DNA of 9,466 nucleotides, taken from NCBI GenBank assembly GCA_043746555.1, contig JAYTQU010000313.1:1-9466 (forward strand). The letters run 5' to 3'. The DNA comes from CAZQYC01 sp043746555 (GTDB lineage Bacteria; Pseudomonadota; Gammaproteobacteria; Steroidobacterales; Steroidobacteraceae). This document shows positions 6,704 to 9,466 of this stretch, piece after piece; position 1 is the first letter of the stretch; each line of letters opens with the position of its first letter. The notes below the pieces were generated by a model. It worked only from the letters and a program-made list of their open reading frames with translations. It did no database searches and was not told the DNA's origin. The position numbers and the translations under genes are program-made.

Positions 6704-7849
6704 CTATAACTTTTTCAATCGCTCCGCCGCTTGCTCCAACGTGTTTTCATTCTTGGCAAAACAAAAACGCAGGTACCGCAACTTCGGCGGCTCGGCGTAA
6801 AACGGCGACAAGGGAATCGCCGCGACACCGGCTTCTCTAATCAATGTCTCGGCGAAGTCTACATCCGATTGCTGCGAGATGGCGCTGTAGTCGAGTAATT
6901 GAAAATACGTCCCGGCTGTCGGCAGATATTTGAACCGCGACCCGGCTAGGCGCGCCAAGAAAAAGTCGCGCTTGTTTTGGTAGAACTGTGCCAGGCCGTC
7001 GTTGTGCTCTGGCGCTTCCTGCAAAAACTCCGCGATAGCGTGTTGCATAGGCGCGGCAATGGAAAACGTATTGAATTGATGTACGCGGCGAATCTCGCGC
7101 GTGATCTCAATCGGCGCGATGGTGTATCCCACACGCCAACCGGTTGCATGCAGCGTCTTGCCGAACGAAAAAACACTCACGCCACGTTCGGCCAATTCCG
7201 GATGAGCGCACAAGCTAAAGTGACGTCGACCGTCGAACACCATGTGTTCGTACACTTCATCGGATAGCACCAATATCGACGTACTACGCACGACCTTTGC
7301 CAATGCCTCCACATCCTCACTCGTCAACACGCCAGTCGCAGGATTGTGCGGACTGTTGATGACGATCATTCGTGTGCGACTCGAAACAGAATCGCGTACT
7401 CGTTGCCAATCGATCGCGAAGTCCGGCGGCATCAGGGGAATGTGAATCGGTTTACCGCCCGCCAACAAAATGGCCGGCGCGTACGAATCGTACGAGGGAT
7501 CGAACACAATGACTTCGTCGCCGGGATGCACGAGCGCTTGAATTGTCGAAAATATTCCTTCCGTCGCACCGAGTGTGATCGTAACTTCCGTTTCCGGATC
7601 GAACGACTTGCCGTAGCTACGCGCAAGCTTCGCGACGATCTGTTCGCGCAACGCCGGCACGCCCACCATGGGCGCATATTGATTGTTCCCGCCCGCAACG
7701 TGTTTGGCGAGCAACTCCTTTAACCGCGCCGGTGGATCGTAATTGGGAAAACCCTGCGAAAGATTGATTGCACCGGTTTCGTTCGCACGCTGCGTCATCA
7801 CCGTGAAGACGGTCGTGCCGACGTGCGGTAGTTTCGAAAGGATTTTCAT
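6704..7849 (-). CDS. ybdL: PLP-dependent aminotransferase, YbdL-like (methionine aminotransferase)
   Basis: A 381-residue fold-type I, class I/II aminotransferase, predicted to move the amino group between methionine (and aromatic or other amino acids) and a 2-oxo acid, in the cytoplasm. Seen: the N-terminal SKLPHVGTTVFTVM and INLSQGFPNYD, NQYAPMVGVPALRE, GATEGIFSTIQAL, FDPSYDSYAPA, N169 in NSPHNPATG, D197 and Y200 in SDEVYEH, Schiff-base K231 in SFGKTLHATGW, and R361 in LRFCFAK for the substrate carboxylate. Most of these stretches are recalled as near-identical to E. coli YbdL, so this specificity is favoured over kynurenine or aspartate aminotransferase, though not proven. Length fits the family. 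A start at 7900 would add 17 residues and overlap potI by 32 bases; AAAGGA nine bases before the ATG at 7849 supports the shorter form. It lies 19 bases after potI and 32 before the DUF4399 gene, on the same strand, so it is probably in the polyamine-transport operon. Confidence 0.92.
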   Translation of the reverse strand: MKILSKLPHVGTTVFTVMTQRANETGAINLSQGFPNYDPPARLKELLAKHVAGGNNQYAPMVGVPALREQIVAKLARSYGKSFDPETEVTITLGATEGIFSTIQALVHPGDEVIVFDPSYDSYAPAILLAGGKPIHIPLMPPDFAIDWQRVRDSVSSRTRMIVINSPHNPATGVLTSEDVEALAKVVRSTSILVLSDEVYEHMVFDGRRHFSLCAHPELAERGVSVFSFGKTLHATGWRVGYTIAPIEITREIRRVHQFNTFSIAAPMQHAIAEFLQEAPEHNDGLAQFYQNKRDFFLARLAGSRFKYLPTAGTYFQLLDYSAISQQSDVDFAETLIREAGVAAIPLSPFYAEPPKLRYLRFCFAKNENTLEQAAERLKKL

Positions 7850-7858
7850 ACTAATGAT

Positions 7859-7864
7859 TCCTTT
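7859..7864 (-). promoter_or_regulatory. Ribosome binding site AAAGGA that fixes the aminotransferase start
   Basis: On the minus strand AAAGGA lies nine bases before the ATG at 7849, in the 19-base gap after potI. It argues against the longer reading from 7900. Confidence 0.6.
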
Positions 7865-7868
7865 GCCA

Positions 7869-8708
7869 TCAATTCGCCGCGACAGCGAGCCGTATGTCAT
7901 GTTGTTTTCGTCGCTCGTGTCGCGACATGACGAAGCCGGCGATGATCACAAACAACGTCACGATGCTCACCATGATCGTCGCAAGCGCATTGATCTCGGG
8001 CGTGATGCCCCGGCGTACGGTTGAAAAAATCATCATCGGCAGCGTATTGGTGGACGGGCCGGCGGTAAATGTCGCGATGACCAAGTCGTCCAACGACAAC
8101 GTGAATGCCAACAGCCAACCGGAAATCATCGCCGGAGCGACGATCGGCAAAGTAATCGCGAAAAATACTTTTGCGGGACGCGCGCCCAAATCCATCGCAG
8201 CCTCTTCGAGCGAATCATCTATGGTCGAGAGACGCGATTGCACCACCACCGCGACATAGGACATCGTCAGCGTGATGTGCGCGATTGCGATGGTAGCGAA
8301 ACCCCGTTCGCGGGGAAACAAAGGAAAACCCGCGAACGCCACAAATAACAATAGAAGCGAGAACCCCGTGATCACGTCGGGCATCACCAGCGGTGCGCTT
8401 ACCATGGCTGAAAACAAGGTGCGCGATCGAAAGCGACCGAAACGCGCGAGTGCAAGCCCCGCGAGCGTGCCGATAATTGTCGCACCGCAAGCCGACACCG
8501 TGGCGATGCGCAAACTCAACCCCGCCGCATCGAGCATGGCGCTATCGGCAAACAGCACACCGTACCACTTAAACGAAACCCCGCTCCAGACGGTCACGAG
8601 TCGCGATTCGTTAAACGAAAACACAATCATCGACACAATCGGCACATATAAGAATGCAAAGCCGAAGACGAGCGCGCTCAACAAGAATGTGGAACGTTTG
8701 CCGTTCAT
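7869..8708 (-). CDS. potI: Polyamine ABC transporter inner-membrane permease, PotI-like
   Basis: One of the two membrane subunits of a type I ABC importer for putrescine/spermidine-like substrates; it pairs with PotH and couples to a PotG-type ATPase. The 279 residues give about six hydrophobic segments, beginning LLSALVFGFAFLYVPIVSMI. Family stretches are clear: FSFNESRLVTVWSG, ITGFSLLLLFVA, the ATPase-contact EAA loop EEAAMDLGARPAKVFF followed by ITLPIVAP, SGWLLAFTLSLDDLVIATF and PEINALAT. They closely match what I know of E. coli PotI. The chain ends in a short charged tail. The start at 8708 gives the expected length; its Shine-Dalgarno is poor, which suggests coupling to potH, whose stop is 18 bases upstream. 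Which polyamine is carried is set mainly by the binding protein, which is outside the window. Confidence 0.94.
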   Translation of the reverse strand: MNGKRSTFLLSALVFGFAFLYVPIVSMIVFSFNESRLVTVWSGVSFKWYGVLFADSAMLDAAGLSLRIATVSACGATIIGTLAGLALARFGRFRSRTLFSAMVSAPLVMPDVITGFSLLLLFVAFAGFPLFPRERGFATIAIAHITLTMSYVAVVVQSRLSTIDDSLEEAAMDLGARPAKVFFAITLPIVAPAMISGWLLAFTLSLDDLVIATFTAGPSTNTLPMMIFSTVRRGITPEINALATIMVSIVTLFVIIAGFVMSRHERRKQHDIRLAVAAN

Positions 8709-8726
8709 GTGTGAATCATCGTGTAT

Positions 8727-9466
8727 TCATCGAGTACTCAGGGCGCTCGATCCGCGCGCTTGATAATGCTGGAACAAGACGATCGGCAGCACGAGAATCA
8801 GTAACAGCGTCACCGCCACCGCGCCTGCGACGGGCCAATTTCGATTGAGAAAGAACTCGTCCCACAGTACTCGGCCGATCATGAGCGAGTTAGTCCCACC
8901 CAACATGCGCGGAATAACAAACTCGCCAACCGCCGGTATGAACACCAACATCGATCCCGCGATTACGCCCGGCATCGACAGCGGCAATGTGATGCTCAGG
9001 AATGCACGCCAAGGTCGGCAACCCAAATCGATCGCCGCTTCCAACAACGACGAATCTTGTTTTTCGAGGTTGGCGTACAAGGGCAAGATCATGAACGGCA
9101 GATACGAATAGACGATACCGACATACATGGCGAAGTCGGTCTGCAGCATCACGAGAGGTTCGTTGATAACGCCGAGTCCCATGAGCAGTCGATTAATTAC
9201 ACCGTTGTTACCCAACAATCCCATCCACGCATACACGCGCAGCAAAAACGATGTCCAAAACGGCAGAATCACCATCATGAGCAAAACATTGCGCCGGTTG
9301 GCGTCGGCGCGCGCGATACCGTAGGCCATCGGATAGCCGATCAACAAACACAATAGCGTGGAAATGCCCGCAACCTTGAGCGAGCTGAGAAAGGCGTCGA
9401 TATACAGCGATTCACGCAGCAGAAAAAGATAATTGCCGGTATTGAGTTGAAACTGAAGCTGGCCAT
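8727..9466 (-). CDS. potH: Polyamine ABC transporter inner-membrane permease, PotH-like, 5' end missing
   Basis: Partner permease of PotI. The frame stays open to the right edge of the window: translating past the TTG at 9353 gives NTGNYLFLLRESLYIDAFLSSLK, a recognisable PotH region, so the true start lies beyond 9466 and TTG is not a start. Family stretches: LLIGYPMAYGIARA, VILPFWTSFLLRVYAWMGLL, NNGVINRLL, YSYLPFMILPLY, the EAA loop LEAAIDLGCRPWRAFL with ITLPLSMPG, GSMLVFIPAVGEFVIP, GGTNSLMIGRVLWDEFF and NWPVAGAVAV. At least five hydrophobic spans are visible. Compared with the usual PotH of about 300 residues, only roughly the last 246 are present. The ATPase (PotG) and binding protein (PotF) are expected further right, by analogy with potFGHI. 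Confidence 0.94.
   Translation of the reverse strand, partial: GQLQFQLNTGNYLFLLRESLYIDAFLSSLKVAGISTLLCLLIGYPMAYGIARADANRRNVLLMMVILPFWTSFLLRVYAWMGLLGNNGVINRLLMGLGVINEPLVMLQTDFAMYVGIVYSYLPFMILPLYANLEKQDSSLLEAAIDLGCRPWRAFLSITLPLSMPGVIAGSMLVFIPAVGEFVIPRMLGGTNSLMIGRVLWDEFFLNRNWPVAGAVAVTLLLILVLPIVLFQHYQARGSSALSTR

Noticed and set aside
7850..7900. Longer N-terminus of the aminotransferase starting at 7900
   Set aside because: It overlaps the end of potI, lacks a Shine-Dalgarno sequence, and adds residues not shared with the family; the ATG at 7849 has AAAGGA at good spacing.
8272..8763. A 163-codon plus-strand frame opposite potI
   Set aside because: It is the antisense shadow of a clear permease gene, rich in Asn/Thr/Ala as expected from reversing hydrophobic codons.
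9351..9353. TTG at 9353 as the start of potH
   Set aside because: Translation continues upstream without a stop to 9466 and matches the expected PotH N-terminal region.

Overview
The window looks like a chromosomal segment of a Gram-negative proteobacterium, most likely gamma- or possibly betaproteobacterial. Base composition judged by eye is moderately GC-rich, roughly mid-50s percent. The reasons are a BarA-type tripartite hybrid kinase, a REC-PAS-GGDEF-EAL protein, a small outer-membrane beta-barrel with a Sec signal peptide, PotH/PotI permeases that read closely like the enterobacterial ones, a YbdL-type methionine aminotransferase, and a DUF4399 periplasmic protein. I see no tRNA, rRNA, transposase, insertion-sequence end, CRISPR array or phage gene. 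Genes are densely packed and no gap exceeds about 140 bases.

Left half, plus strand (1-5666). A hybrid sensor histidine kinase enters from the left edge, lacking its N-terminal sensor part: HisKA, HATPase_c, two receiver domains, HPt. It is followed after three bases by a REC-PAS-GGDEF-EAL protein. Together they look like a phosphorelay whose output is cyclic-di-GMP turnover. After a 138-base gap with a plausible sigma-70-type promoter comes a second unit: an 8-stranded outer-membrane barrel protein and, six bases later, a GTG-started 2-oxoglutarate/Fe(II) dioxygenase of the family that includes free-amino-acid hydroxylases.

Right half, minus strand (5695-9466). Reading right to left, a polyamine-type ABC permease pair (potH, cut by the right edge, then potI) is followed by the aminotransferase and the DUF4399 secreted protein, with gaps of 18, 19 and 32 bases. 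This looks like one operon whose ATPase and binding-protein genes would lie beyond the right edge. The unit ends in a 12-bp stem-loop that spans the DUF4399 stop codon. A separate small protein with two CBS domains follows and converges on the dioxygenase gene.

Nothing here is clearly a new system. The points most worth a second look are the kinase and c-di-GMP genes separated in frame by a single stop codon, the missing inhibitory site and insertion in the GGDEF domain, the barrel/dioxygenase pair separated by one in-frame stop, the unusual operon tail of the pot genes, the stem-loop over a stop codon, and a marked excess of the hexamer CGATCG.
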